A stretch of 55,815 nt of DNA, taken from contig JAFRBK010000025.1 of the NCBI GenBank assembly GCA_017404985.1, positions 1 to 55,815 of the forward strand, given 5' to 3'. A program made the position numbers and the translations under genes. The notes beneath the pieces were generated by a model. It made no database searches, was not told the origin of the DNA, and saw only the letters and a program-made list of their open reading frames with translations. The DNA is from Clostridia bacterium. Its GTDB lineage: Bacteria; Bacillota; Clostridia; Christensenellales; Aristaeellaceae. Positions 34,635-44,126 of this stretch are shown one piece after another. Each line of letters begins with the position of its first letter. The stretch's first letter is position 1.

Positions 34635-36704
34635 TTATCCGTTTTCAGAATATCCGTTGTACATAAAGCGCCAGTCCCAGCTCATCGGCACCCGCACATC
34701 CTCCGGAATCGACCAGCTGAAGCCCTCCAGGTCCGTGTAGCGGTTCACTGTCACCACCACCGCGCCCAGCGGGTCTGAATAGGAGGCGCCGGGGAAGCTG
34801 AAGTAGCCGTGGATGCTGCGCTGGCCCGGATCGATCGGCAGCTGGTAGCTCCCGTCGAAGAACGTGCTCTCCCCGTCCGTGTTGCAGACCATGGGATTGC
34901 CGTCCCGGTCATAGCACTCCACCCGGAAATACACCCGGTTGACCGTGAAATCGCTCATGTTGCGCAGGGTGATCCGGATCTGGTTATTCGCGTCCACCGT
35001 CAGGCCTTCCACCATGATAGCGCCGTTATAGTCGTTCACCCGGATTTCGCCGGTGGCCGTGTAACCGCCGTCCTCCGTAATCACCCGCAGCGTCGTGGTC
35101 CCGATCCGGTGCCCGGTCAGGTAGCAGGAATTCCCGGTTCCCCGGGCCGTGGCAATAGAGGGATCGCCGGTTCCCCAGATCATGTTCTGGTTATTGGCGT
35201 CCTTCGGAATCGTGATGGCGGTCGCCCGGTGATACTCATCGTAGAGCTGCACATGGTGCAGCGTCGCTTTCAGGGTCACACCCTCCACCGGCTGAATCAC
35301 CGTCACCCGGACCTGGCCCGCCTTGCCGGACTTGTCCGCCGCGCGGGCCGTAATCGTGGCGGTTCCGCGCTTGAGGCCGGTCACTTCCCCCGTGGCGCTC
35401 ACGGAAACGACCTTCGGCGCGCTGCTGGTGAAGGTGACGCTTTTGTCCGTGGCGTCGTCCGGCTCCACAATCCAGCCCAGCTGTGCCGACTCCCCGGTCA
35501 GCACGGAAATGCCCCCGGGTTCGGAGAAGCTGATTCTGGTCACGCGCTGAATCACCGTGATGCGGGCGCTGGCCGTCAGGGAGGGGTCGGACACGCTGCG
35601 GGCGGTAATGATGCATTCCCCGGCCCGGACGCCGACCACCTTTCCCTGGCTGACGGTGGCGATGCTTTCATCCGAGCTTTCCCAGGTCACTTTCTTGTCA
35701 TTGGTGTCCGCCGGCAGCACCGTCGCCCGCAGGTATGCCGGATTCCCCTTGACCACCGCGCTGGCCTCGGTCTTGTCCAGGGTGATCGCTTCGGCAGTCC
35801 GGGTCACCGTAACCGAAATGGAGCCCTTGACGCCGGACCCGTCCTTCGCCACCGCGTCAATTACCGCCTGGCCCTTGTTCATGCCGGTGATGACGCCCTC
35901 TTCGTCGACCTCGGCCACTTTGGGATTTCGGCTGGCCCAGGTCACATCCTGGATAGAGGCGTTTGACGGCTCGCAGACAGCTTCCGCCTGAATGGATTCC
36001 CCGGCCGCCACGCTCTTTTGCTCCGTGACCACCGTGATTTTTTTCACCGGCTGGATCACCAGCACCCGCAGGGTTTCCGTGACCTCCGGATTCTGAACGC
36101 TGGCAATGACCAGGTCGCACTCGCCCCGCTGCTCCGCTTTCAGGCTGGTTCCGGTGATCCGGGCAACCCCGGCGTCATCCGTCGTGTACGCCACTTTCAG
36201 GTTCGATGCATCCTCCGGAGTGACCGCCGTTTTCAGCGGCACAGTTTTCCCCGCCGCAACCACCAACACCTGGTGGTCCGTGGGCGCCTTCAGCAGCCCG
36301 GCCACGGCAGGGTCGCCCGGGTCATACACCGCAAGGTTCTTTGTGCTCAGGGTCACATGGGTCACCCGGCGCAGCACGGTCACGGGCAGCACTGCCTTCC
36401 AGGTACGCTTTCCCACCTTCAGGGTCGCGGTTACCTGGGTCTTTCCTTTTTTGACAGCGGTAATATCCCCGCCCGCAGAAACGGACGCTACCTTCGGGTT
36501 CGCAGAAACAAAGGCCAGGTCCCCGTCCCCCAGGGCTTCCCCGGCACGGGAAAGCGCCGCCTGGTACGCATCGCCTTCAAAGAGCTGGATTTCCCGATCG
36601 GTGAAGGCAAACTCCCGCTCCGCCAGGGCGGGCGCCGCAGCCGTCCAAACGGCCAGCAAAACGGCCAGCAAGGTGGCCAGAACCAGCCAACTCCGTCTTT
36701 TCAT
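34635..36704 (-). CDS. Secreted protein with repeated bacterial Ig-like (BIG_2) domains
   Basis: 689 residues from ATG 36704 (GGAAAG upstream; an earlier ATG at 36743 lacks a good site). A signal peptide (LVLATLLAVLLAVWTAAAPALA) is followed by about six Ig-like group 2 repeats. Each ends in a G-x-(A/C)-x-I-x-A type strand (KGKTQVTATL, GECDLVIASV, GQAVIDAVAK, GECIITARSV, GTATITARAA, GTTTLRVITE) followed by (V/I)-x-V-(I/L)-(Q/T). The last 120 residues are a different beta domain (NNQIRITLRNMSDFTVNRVYFRVE). There is no sortase or S-layer signal. Probably a cell-surface structural or adhesive protein. Confidence 0.82.
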   Translation of the reverse strand: MKRRSWLVLATLLAVLLAVWTAAAPALAEREFAFTDREIQLFEGDAYQAALSRAGEALGDGDLAFVSANPKVASVSAGGDITAVKKGKTQVTATLKVGKRTWKAVLPVTVLRRVTHVTLSTKNLAVYDPGDPAVAGLLKAPTDHQVLVVAAGKTVPLKTAVTPEDASNLKVAYTTDDAGVARITGTSLKAEQRGECDLVIASVQNPEVTETLRVLVIQPVKKITVVTEQKSVAAGESIQAEAVCEPSNASIQDVTWASRNPKVAEVDEEGVITGMNKGQAVIDAVAKDGSGVKGSISVTVTRTAEAITLDKTEASAVVKGNPAYLRATVLPADTNDKKVTWESSDESIATVSQGKVVGVRAGECIITARSVSDPSLTASARITVIQRVTRISFSEPGGISVLTGESAQLGWIVEPDDATDKSVTFTSSAPKVVSVSATGEVTGLKRGTATITARAADKSGKAGQVRVTVIQPVEGVTLKATLHHVQLYDEYHRATAITIPKDANNQNMIWGTGDPSIATARGTGNSCYLTGHRIGTTTLRVITEDGGYTATGEIRVNDYNGAIMVEGLTVDANNQIRITLRNMSDFTVNRVYFRVECYDRDGNPMVCNTDGESTFFDGSYQLPIDPGQRSIHGYFSFPGASYSDPLGAVVVTVNRYTDLEGFSWSIPEDVRVPMSWDWRFMYNGYSENG

Positions 36705-36867
36705 TGCTTCATCTTTCCTTTCTGCACAGCATTTCCCGGGCATCGGGCTGCATGCCGTTCCGGCCGGAACCGGGCAGCGGCCCGCCCGCCATTCTTCCTT
36801 CTATCCATACAAACGAAACGCCCGCCGCCATCCTTCCCCGACCGGGCCCGGCGGGGCAACAGGAAAC

Positions 36868-36891
36868 GGTGCCGCTGACCCAGCGGCACCG
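36868..36891 (-). terminator. Hairpin terminator after ireB
   Basis: Minus strand CGGTGCCGCTG-GG-CAGCGGCACCG, 11 pairs, followed by TTTCCTG. It lies 15 bases after the ireB stop. The T-run is short. Confidence 0.5.
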
Positions 36892-36906
36892 CAGCGGAAA
36901 ACGCCC

Positions 36907-37161
36907 TCAGTGAGTGTCCATATAGGAGCGAACCAGCTCCTCCAGAATCTCATCCCGCTCGAGCCGGCAGATCAGGCTCCGGGCGGAATTATAACTGGTA
37001 ATATAGGTCGGGTCGCCGGAGATGATATAACCCACCAGCTGCGTAATCGGATCATAGCCCTTCGCCTGCAGCGCCTTATAGACGTACATCAGGATATCAT
37101 GGGCTTCATTCCCCGTCCCCACGATGGGATTGAGCTTCATGGTGTTGAATTGTTCCTCCAC
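36907..37161 (-). CDS. ireB: IreB-family regulatory phosphoprotein
   Basis: 84 residues. The core [37 protein letters not shown]...[15 protein letters not shown] is nearly the family consensus (formerly UPF0297). In Enterococcus IreB is phosphorylated by the Ser/Thr kinase IreK and affects cephalosporin resistance. The start is chosen as GTG 37161, because AAAGGGGG lies 7-8 bases upstream. The ATGs at 37185 and 37191 sit on or before the transcription start predicted from the -10 at 37192-37197, so they would be leaderless or untranscribed. Usual neighbours RuvX and DUF1292 are missing. Confidence 0.85.
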   Translation of the reverse strand: MEEQFNTMKLNPIVGTGNEAHDILMYVYKALQAKGYDPITQLVGYIISGDPTYITSYNSARSLICRLERDEILEELVRSYMDTH

Positions 37162-37191
37162 AGCGGCCACCCCCTTTTGTTCCATGCCCAT

Positions 37192-37221
37192 ATTATACCT
37201 TATCCGCTTGCCCGCTGACAA
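37192..37221 (-). promoter_or_regulatory. ireB promoter
   Basis: Minus strand TTGTCA (37221-37216), 18-base spacer, TATAAT (37197-37192). The predicted start near 37185 supports the GTG start of ireB. Confidence 0.65.
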
Positions 37222-37312
37222 GCGTTTCCGCGCTTTTTTTCGCCCTTTTCGCGCCAAAAACCGGCCCCCGGGCGAAAAAATCAGCCTTGCGCGATTTCCC
37301 TCCGGCATTATA

Positions 37313-37318
37313 TAATGA
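37313..37318 (+). promoter_or_regulatory. glnS -10 element
   Basis: TATAAT 32 bases before the start codon. The -35 is weak (TTGCGC at a 20-base distance). No T-box leader is seen. Confidence 0.45.
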
Positions 37319-37349
37319 AGGGTAGTAATAATGTAAAGGAGCCACCACT

Positions 37350-39032
37350 ATGGAAGAAGCCCCCCGCAGCAATTTTATCTGGGATGCCATTGACCGGGAC
37401 CTGGCGGACAAGCGCTACACCGAAGTCCACACCCGTTTCCCGCCGGAACCCAACGGATATATGCATATCGGCCACTGCAAGGCCCTGATTATGGATTTCC
37501 TGACCGCCGAAAAATACGGCGGAAAGTGCAACCTGCGCTTTGACGACACCAACCCCGCCAAGGAAGACACCGAATATGTGGAAGCCATCAAGCGGGATAT
37601 CCACTGGCTGGGCTTCCACTGGACCGGCGGCGAATTCTACGCCTCCGACTACTACGACAAGTGCTACGAAATCGCCGAGGACTGGATCCTCCGCGGCCTG
37701 GCCTACGTGGATGAGCTGAGCAAGGACGAGATGCGCGAATACCGCGGCACCCTCACCGAGCCGGGGAAGAACAGCCCCTGGCGCGACCGCCCCGCCGAGG
37801 AAAGCCTGGACCTGTTCCGCCGGATGCGCGCCGGCGAGTTCCCGGAAGGCAGCAAAACCCTCCGGATGAAGATCGACATGGCCTCCCCGAACATCGTCAT
37901 GCGGGATCCGGCCATGTACCGCATCCTGTACAAGGAGCACTGGCGCACCGGCAGCAAGTGGTGCATCTATCCGATGTACGACTTTTCCCACCCCATCGGA
38001 GACGCGCTGGAAGGCATTTCCCACTCCATGTGCTCCCTGGAATACGAGATTCACCGCCCCCTGTATGACTGGGTCGTGGAAAAGGCCGCGAACATGCTGC
38101 CCGCCCGTCCCCGCCAGATCGAGTTTTCCCGCCTGAACATGACGGGCACCGTCATGTCCAAGCGGTACCTGCGCCAGCTGGTGGAAGGCGGCCACGTGGC
38201 CGGATGGGACGATCCCCGGATGCCCACGCTCAGCGCCATGCGCCGCCGCGGATATCCTCCCATGGCGATCCGCAACTTCGTGGATACTATCGGCATGAGC
38301 AAGGCGGATTCCACCGTGGACTACGCCGTCCTCGAGCACTGCGTCCGCGACGTGCTGGGCGAAACCGCGCCCCGGGCCATGGCCGTGCTGAACCCGCTGA
38401 AGGTCGTGCTGACCAACTGGCCGGAAGGGGAAACGAAAACCGTTACCCTGGAAAACCACCCGGACCATCCGGAGATGGGCGAGCGGACCCTAGCCTTCGG
38501 CCGGGAGATCTGGATCGACCGGGACGATTTCATGGAAGTCCCCGTGAAAAAATACCAGCGGATGTTCCCCGGCAATGAAGTCCGCCTGAAGGGCGCCTAT
38601 ATCGTCCGGTGCGACAGCTGCGCCAAGGACGCGGAGGGGAACGTGACCGAGGTGTACTGCACGGTGGATCCGGATTCCTTCTCCGGCAGCGCCGGCGCCG
38701 ACCGGAAGATCAAGGGCAAAACCCTGCACTGGGTGCCCGCCGGGGACTGCATTCCCTTCGAAGCCCGGCTCTATGACCCCCTGCTCAACGACAACCTGGA
38801 CGACGAGGAAGCGGAAGCCGACAAGAAGGATTTTATCTCCCGCCTGAACCCGGAAAGCCTGAAGGTTTGCCGCGGCTATGCCGAAAAGGCCATCGCCGGC
38901 GCCGAACCCGGCAGCTGCTTCCAGTTCCTGCGCACCGGCTATTTCTGCAAGGATCCGGATTCCACCCCGGACCTTCCCGTATACAACCGCACGGTCGGCC
39001 TGAAGGACACGTTCGCCAAGCAGGCCAAATAA
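37350..39032 (+). CDS. glnS: Glutamine--tRNA ligase
   Basis: 560 residues. Class I synthetase with the HIGH motif in PPEPNGYMHIGHCKA and the KMSKS equivalent VMSKRYL. RFDDTNPAKEDTEYVEAI and YDFSHPIGDALEGISHSMCSLEY are GlnRS signatures. The C-terminal anticodon-binding beta barrels are complete. Direct charging of tRNA-Gln means the transamidation route is not required for glutamine. AAGGAG lies 10 bases before ATG. Confidence 0.95.
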   Translation: MEEAPRSNFIWDAIDRDLADKRYTEVHTRFPPEPNGYMHIGHCKALIMDFLTAEKYGGKCNLRFDDTNPAKEDTEYVEAIKRDIHWLGFHWTGGEFYASDYYDKCYEIAEDWILRGLAYVDELSKDEMREYRGTLTEPGKNSPWRDRPAEESLDLFRRMRAGEFPEGSKTLRMKIDMASPNIVMRDPAMYRILYKEHWRTGSKWCIYPMYDFSHPIGDALEGISHSMCSLEYEIHRPLYDWVVEKAANMLPARPRQIEFSRLNMTGTVMSKRYLRQLVEGGHVAGWDDPRMPTLSAMRRRGYPPMAIRNFVDTIGMSKADSTVDYAVLEHCVRDVLGETAPRAMAVLNPLKVVLTNWPEGETKTVTLENHPDHPEMGERTLAFGREIWIDRDDFMEVPVKKYQRMFPGNEVRLKGAYIVRCDSCAKDAEGNVTEVYCTVDPDSFSGSAGADRKIKGKTLHWVPAGDCIPFEARLYDPLLNDNLDDEEAEADKKDFISRLNPESLKVCRGYAEKAIAGAEPGSCFQFLRTGYFCKDPDSTPDLPVYNRTVGLKDTFAKQAK

Positions 39033-39128
39033 TCCAAAGCCAAACCGTTTTCCGTGAGCCTCCCGGCTGAACAAGGGTCCGGGAAGCGGCCGGAATCCCC
39101 AATAAACTGCTATCCAGGAGGAAACCCT

Positions 39129-40583
39129 ATGCAAGTCCGAACCCGTTTCGCGCCAAGCCCCACCGGCTTCATGCACCTGGGCGGCGTGCGCACCGCCCTC
39201 TACGCCTATCTCTATGCCAGGCAGCACAACGGCAGCTTTATCCTGCGCATTGAGGACACCGACCAGGAGCGCTATGTGGAAGGTGCTACCGAGGTCATTT
39301 ACGACACGCTCCGCGACTGCGGCCTGAACTGGGACGAAGGCCCCGATATCGGCGGCCCCTGCGGCCCCTACATCCAGTCCGAGCGCAAGGACACCTACCT
39401 GCCCTACGCCGAGCAGCTGGTAAAGAGCGGCCATGCCTACTACTGCTTCTGCTCCAAGGAGGAGATCGAGGAACGGCGGGAGAAGGTCGAGGCCGCCGGC
39501 GGCACCTGGAAATATGACAAGCACTGCCTGCACCTGAGCCCGGAGGAAATCGCGGCGAAAAAGGCTGCCGGCATTCCCTGGACGATCCGCATGAACGCGC
39601 CCACCGAAGGCGAAACCAGCTACCACGACGTGGTCTTCGGCGACATGACCTTCCAGAACGCGGAGTCCATGGACGACATGGTGCTCATCAAGCAGGACGG
39701 CATGCCGACCTACAACTTCGCCAACGTCATCGATGACCACCTGATGGGCATCACCCATGTCATGCGCGGCATGGAATACCTGTCCTCCACGCCCCGGTAC
39801 AACTATCTCTATACCGCCCTGGGCTGGGAGATTCCGACCTATATCCACCTGCCCACGGTCATGCGGGACGCCACCCACAAGCTGTCCAAGCGGTCCGGGG
39901 ACGCCTACTATTCCGACTACATGGAAAAGGGCTATCTGACGGAAGCCCTGATCAACTACCTGGCGCTGGTGGGCTGGAACCCCGGCACGGACCGGGAGTT
40001 CTTCACCCTGCCGGAGCTGGTGGAGGCCTTCGACGTAGCCCGGATCAACAAGGCCCCGGGCATCTTCGACGTGGATAAGCTGACCTGGTTCAACGCGGAA
40101 TACATCCGCCGGATGGACAAGCAGCGCTATCTGGAGATGGTGACGCCCTGGTTCGACAAGGCCCTTGCCGGCAAGGGCATCGATTATCCCCGGCTGGCGG
40201 AGCTGATGCAGGAGCGCACCGAGATCTTCAGCCGCGTGCCGGAGATGGTCGCATTCCTGGCAGAGCTGCCGGATTACGACATCGAACTCTATACCCATAA
40301 GAAGATGAAGACCGACGCGGCCGTGTCCAAAGCCAACCTGGAAATGATCCGGCCCGTGCTGGAGGCCATTGGCCCCTGGACCGAGCAGGAGATTCACGAC
40401 CGGGTCATGGAAGCCATTGCCGCGGCCGGGCTGAAAAACGGCGCGGTGCTCTGGCCCCTGCGGATCGCGATCAGCGGCCAGGCCAACACCCCCGGCGGCG
40501 CCTTCGAAATCGCGTGGCTCTTAGGCAAGGAGGAAACCCTGCGCCGCCTGGACATCGGCCTCAAAAAGCTTGCTAAATCATGA
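39129..40583 (+). CDS. gltX: Glutamate--tRNA ligase
   Basis: 484 residues from ATG 39129 with AGGAGG upstream. RFAPSPTGFMHLGGVRTALYAYLYAR holds the HIGH variant, KLSKRSGD the KMSKS motif, and RIEDTDQERYVEGA is typical. It follows glnS by 96 bases and overlaps the ribosome site of deoB; the stop is a genuine TGA. A GlnRS next door suggests this enzyme can be discriminating for tRNA-Glu. Confidence 0.95.
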   Translation: MQVRTRFAPSPTGFMHLGGVRTALYAYLYARQHNGSFILRIEDTDQERYVEGATEVIYDTLRDCGLNWDEGPDIGGPCGPYIQSERKDTYLPYAEQLVKSGHAYYCFCSKEEIEERREKVEAAGGTWKYDKHCLHLSPEEIAAKKAAGIPWTIRMNAPTEGETSYHDVVFGDMTFQNAESMDDMVLIKQDGMPTYNFANVIDDHLMGITHVMRGMEYLSSTPRYNYLYTALGWEIPTYIHLPTVMRDATHKLSKRSGDAYYSDYMEKGYLTEALINYLALVGWNPGTDREFFTLPELVEAFDVARINKAPGIFDVDKLTWFNAEYIRRMDKQRYLEMVTPWFDKALAGKGIDYPRLAELMQERTEIFSRVPEMVAFLAELPDYDIELYTHKKMKTDAAVSKANLEMIRPVLEAIGPWTEQEIHDRVMEAIAAAGLKNGAVLWPLRIAISGQANTPGGAFEIAWLLGKEETLRRLDIGLKKLAKS

Positions 40584-40597
40584 AAGGAGCCTTCTCC

Positions 40598-41782
40598 ATG
40601 AGCAGAGTCATCTGGATCGTTCTGGACAGCGTCGGGATGGGCAACGCCCCGGACGCGGAGAAATTCGGCGATGCCGGCGCCAACACCATCGGCCACATCA
40701 TGCTGCGCTTTCCGGACCTGCGCATTCCGAACCTGCGCAGGATCGGCTACGGCAACATTGACGGCATGGAGAACATGACGCCCGCGGAGCATCCGGAAGG
40801 CGCCTTCGGCCGCCTGGCGGAGCTGAGCGCCGGCAAGGACACCACTATCGGCCACTGGGAAATGACGGGCATCCATACGCCCAAACCCTTCCCGGTGTAT
40901 CCGGACGGCTTTCCGCAGGACGTGATCGATGAATTCGTCCGCCGCACCGGCGTGCCCGGCATCCTGTACAACGGTGTCGCTTCCGGAACGGTAATCATCG
41001 AGCAGTACGGCGAGGAGCACCTGAAAACAAAAAAGCCGATCATCTACACGTCGGCCGACAGCGTGTTCCAGATCGCCTGCAACGAGGATATCTATCCTCC
41101 GGAGAAGCTGTATGAGATGTGCCGCATCGCCCGGGAAATCCTGACCGGGGACCATAACGTGGCCCGGGTCATCGCCCGTCCCTTTGTGCGGACCGGCAAC
41201 GGCTGGGCCCGGACCCCGAACCGCCGGGATTTCTCCTGCAAGCCGAAGGGGGATTTCCTGCTGAAGCGGATCATCGACGCAGGCCAGACGGTCTACGCCG
41301 TGGGCAAGATCGAAGATATCTTTGCCGCGGAAAGCATCAGCGAAGCCGTGCACACCAGGGACAACATGGACGGCATGGACAAGACCATGGATGCCCTCGG
41401 CAAGGTGGACAGAGGCCTGATCTTCACCAACCTGGTCGAATTCGATTCCTCCTGGGGCCACCGCCGGGATGTGGCGGACTATGCCAGGGGCCTGGAGGAC
41501 TTTGACAGCCGGCTGGGGCCGCTGATGGATGCCCTGGGACCGGAGGATACCATCGTCATCACTGCGGACCATGGCTGCGACCCCACCTACCAGGGCACCG
41601 ACCACACCCGGGAATGCGTTCCCTTCCTGCTCTACGGGCCGCAGGTAAAGCCCGGCGTCAACCTGGGCACCGGCACCAGCTTCGCGGATTCCGGGGAGAC
41701 CGTCCGGAATATTCTGGGCGTCAACGTACCGGACCGCCCGCTGCCCATCGGCAGAAACCGCTGGCCGGAAATCCGGAAATAA
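40598..41782 (+). CDS. deoB: Phosphopentomutase
   Basis: 394 residues from ATG 40598 (AAAGGAG upstream). Alkaline-phosphatase-superfamily metalloenzyme: VLDSVGMGNAPDAEKFGDAGANTIGHI (metal/phosphoserine region), ELSAGKDTTIGHWEMTG, NLVEFDSSWGHRRD and ITADHGCDPTYQGTDHTRE are DeoB signatures. It interconverts ribose/deoxyribose 1- and 5-phosphates in nucleoside salvage. It begins 14 bases after the gltX stop, so it is in the same transcript; no other nucleoside genes are present. Confidence 0.95.
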   Translation: MSRVIWIVLDSVGMGNAPDAEKFGDAGANTIGHIMLRFPDLRIPNLRRIGYGNIDGMENMTPAEHPEGAFGRLAELSAGKDTTIGHWEMTGIHTPKPFPVYPDGFPQDVIDEFVRRTGVPGILYNGVASGTVIIEQYGEEHLKTKKPIIYTSADSVFQIACNEDIYPPEKLYEMCRIAREILTGDHNVARVIARPFVRTGNGWARTPNRRDFSCKPKGDFLLKRIIDAGQTVYAVGKIEDIFAAESISEAVHTRDNMDGMDKTMDALGKVDRGLIFTNLVEFDSSWGHRRDVADYARGLEDFDSRLGPLMDALGPEDTIVITADHGCDPTYQGTDHTRECVPFLLYGPQVKPGVNLGTGTSFADSGETVRNILGVNVPDRPLPIGRNRWPEIRK

Positions 41783-41793
41783 GGTTTTCAATG

Positions 41794-41829
41794 AAACCGC
41801 CTCCCGGGCGCAACCGGGAGGCGGTTTTT
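41794..41829 (+). terminator. Intrinsic terminator of glnS-gltX-deoB
   Basis: AACCGCCTCCCGG / CCGGGAGGCGGTT, 13 pairs, followed by a T-run and located 12 bases after the deoB stop. Confidence 0.9.
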
Positions 41830-41923
41830 CTGTTCTCTGGCATAGCCGCAGCGGGCGGCTTCTGTCTTCAAGCGCAGCAAAGCGTGCGTTTTTTCATCCG
41901 GGCGTAGCGGAGAGGACAGTTTG

Positions 41924-43018
41924 TCAGTACTGCGGGTTTTTGATGAAAAGCAGCCCGCTTTCCCGGTCGTAGCTACAGTAGACCGGCGGCGCCAGGGAGG
42001 TGCCCAGGATCCATTCCTGCAGCCCTTCCTGATCCCCGTCCGTCATATGCCGGACCACCTCCGGCGGCAGCCGCAGGGCGATTTCCCGCACAGCGGATGC
42101 TTCCAGCCCGTCCACCACCGCCGCGGCTTCCTCCAGGGTTGCCGCCACGGCATAGGCAAAATCCTCCGGCAGCAGCTCCGGCCAATCCCGCTCGCACAGG
42201 ATGACCCATTCCCCTACCGTTTCCGGCCACCAGTGGTCCAGGGCCATGGTTTCCGTTCCCCGGTTGTACCACAGCCAGGTGCAGTCCTGCCCTTCCCCCT
42301 GTTCGTCCGTGCCGTTGTCGTCCCAGGTCAGGTCCACCATCACCCACTGCCGGCGGATCCGGACCAGGTTCCACATATGCGGGCCGTATTCCGTGCCTGA
42401 ACGGCCGGTGCCGTTGATATACCGTACTTCCAGCCCCGCCAGGCGCCCCACGAGGAAGAAGGCGTCGGAATACCCGTCGCAGTTGGCGACCCCATTCAGC
42501 AGCGCGCCGACGGCACAGTCGTCGTCGTTATGCTCGGAATCATCGTTTCCATAACGGATCCGCCGGCAGAGCTCGTCATGAATATACCGTTCCCTTTCCA
42601 GGGCGGAGCCTTCCGCCCCGGCGGCGATTTCCAGGGCGGCGGCCAGGGTGTCCCATTCCCGCTCGCCCAGGAGCTCGCTCCGGCCGGTCTGGTAATAGGC
42701 CCAGATCTTTGTTCCGGCCATATAGTCCAGCCATTCCGTGTCGATTCTCCAGCCGCCGCCGTTCTGGATCCGGCTGCCCTCATAGCCCACGATGCCCGCG
42801 AAGCACAGCAGCCCGGAACGGTATTCATCATCCGCCCAGCCGTCATAGACGCTCTGGTTGCAGGTGAAGGAAAAGCCGGCATCCCCGTTCTCCGCGCAGG
42901 CCAGAATGGCCTCCGCCAACTCCTGCAGGTTGCCGACGGTTTCCGCGGAGGCGCAGCAAGCCTGAAGGACCATCATCAAAGCGACGATCCCCGCGCAAAC
43001 CAACCGCAGCAGCCGCAT
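41924..43018 (-). CDS. Secreted transglutaminase-like protein
   Basis: 364 residues from ATG 43018 (GGGAAGGG upstream). A signal peptide (LLRLVCAGIVALMMVLQACCASA) with a cysteine pair; a lipoprotein is possible but the lipobox is poor. The transglutaminase-like Cys-His-Asp triad is visible: NGVANCDGYSDAF, GPHMWNLVRIRRQWVMVDLTWDD. Such bacterial domains act as cysteine proteases or amidases, often on surface proteins or peptidoglycan. Possibly read with the upstream GGGtGRT genes if the terminator at 43044 leaks; no separate promoter is obvious. Confidence 0.78.
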   Translation of the reverse strand: MRLLRLVCAGIVALMMVLQACCASAETVGNLQELAEAILACAENGDAGFSFTCNQSVYDGWADDEYRSGLLCFAGIVGYEGSRIQNGGGWRIDTEWLDYMAGTKIWAYYQTGRSELLGEREWDTLAAALEIAAGAEGSALERERYIHDELCRRIRYGNDDSEHNDDDCAVGALLNGVANCDGYSDAFFLVGRLAGLEVRYINGTGRSGTEYGPHMWNLVRIRRQWVMVDLTWDDNGTDEQGEGQDCTWLWYNRGTETMALDHWWPETVGEWVILCERDWPELLPEDFAYAVAATLEEAAAVVDGLEASAVREIALRLPPEVVRHMTDGDQEGLQEWILGTSLAPPVYCSYDRESGLLFIKNPQY

Positions 43019-43043
43019 AGGCACCCTTCCCCTGTTTTATTTA

Positions 43044-43078
43044 CAAAAGCTCCCGAAGAAATGCTTCGGGAGCTTTTG
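43044..43078. terminator. Terminator after the GGGtGRT gene
   Basis: CAAAAGCTCCCGAAG / CTTCGGGAGCTTTTG, 15 pairs with a 5-base loop centre; the A/T runs are within the stem ends, so it can act on both strands. It lies 12 bases after the stop at 43091. Confidence 0.85.
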
Positions 43079-43090
43079 CAAAACGATTGT

Positions 43091-44110
43091 TTACTTGTTC
43101 ATTGCTTCCTGCACCGCCACGGCCACGGCCACGGTCATGCCGACCATGGGGTTGTTGCCGGCGCCCAGGAATCCCATCATTTCCACATGGGCGGGAACGG
43201 AGGAGGAACCGGCGAACTGCGCGTCGGAATGCATCCGTCCCATGGTATCCGTCATGCCGTAGGAGGCAGGGCCGGCCGCCATATTGTCGGGATGCAGCGT
43301 CCGCCCGGTGCCGCCGCCGGAGGCCACGGAGAAGTACTTCTTGCCGGCTTCCCAGCGTTCCTTCTTATAGGTTCCGGCCACGGGATGCTGGAACCGGGTG
43401 GGGTTGGTGGAGTTGCCGGTGATGGAGATGTCCGCGCCCTCGTGCCACATGATGGCCACGCCTTCACGCACATCGTCCGCGCCGTAGCAGTTGACCTTGG
43501 CCCGGTCGCCGGTGGAATAGGCCGTCTTGCTGACGATGGTCAGGGCGTGGTCTTCCTTCACGTCGGCGCTCAGGTAGTCATACTTGGTCTGCACATAGGT
43601 GAAGCCGTTGATCCGGCTGATGATCATGGCGGCGTCCTTGCCCAGGCCGTTCAGGATAACCCGGAGGGGCTTCTGGCGAACCTTGTTGGCGTTCAGCGCG
43701 ATTTTGATGGCGCCTTCCGCGGCGGCGAAGGATTCATGGCCGGCCAGGAAAGCGAAGCACTCGGTTTCCTCGTCCAGCAGCATGGCGCCCAGGTTGCCGT
43801 GGCCGATACCGACCTGGCGCTGGTCCGCCACAGAACCGGGGATGCAGAAGGCCTGCAGCGCGGTGCCGATCCAACGGGCGGCTTCCGCGGCGTTCTTCGC
43901 GTTTTCCTTCATGGCGATGGCGGCACCCAGTTCATAGGCCCACTTCACGTTTTCGAAGCAGATGGGCTGCGTGCTTTCCACGATGGAGTAAGCGTCCACG
44001 CCCTTGCCGTTGGTGTAGGCTTTCACGTCGTCAAAGGTTTTGAATCCATACTTGTCCAGGACGGGCTGCAGCTGGGGCATACGTCCTTCATAGTTCTCAA
44101 ACAGAGCCAT
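43091..44110 (-). CDS. GGGtGRT protein (conserved, function unknown)
   Basis: 339 residues. It contains the name-giving motif SVASGGGTGRTLHPDN and the strongly conserved DQRQVGIGHGNLGAMLLDEETECFAFLAGHESFAAAEGA, LNGLGKDAA and GFLGAGNNPMVGMTVAVAVAVQEAM segments. The family is widespread in Clostridia and always known next to a NifU-like iron-sulfur scaffold protein, as here (16 bases between). A role in an iron-sulfur or redox system is inferred from that pairing only. Confidence 0.85.
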   Translation of the reverse strand: MALFENYEGRMPQLQPVLDKYGFKTFDDVKAYTNGKGVDAYSIVESTQPICFENVKWAYELGAAIAMKENAKNAAEAARWIGTALQAFCIPGSVADQRQVGIGHGNLGAMLLDEETECFAFLAGHESFAAAEGAIKIALNANKVRQKPLRVILNGLGKDAAMIISRINGFTYVQTKYDYLSADVKEDHALTIVSKTAYSTGDRAKVNCYGADDVREGVAIMWHEGADISITGNSTNPTRFQHPVAGTYKKERWEAGKKYFSVASGGGTGRTLHPDNMAAGPASYGMTDTMGRMHSDAQFAGSSSVPAHVEMMGFLGAGNNPMVGMTVAVAVAVQEAMNK

Positions 44111-44126
44111 TCAATCGCACCTCCCC

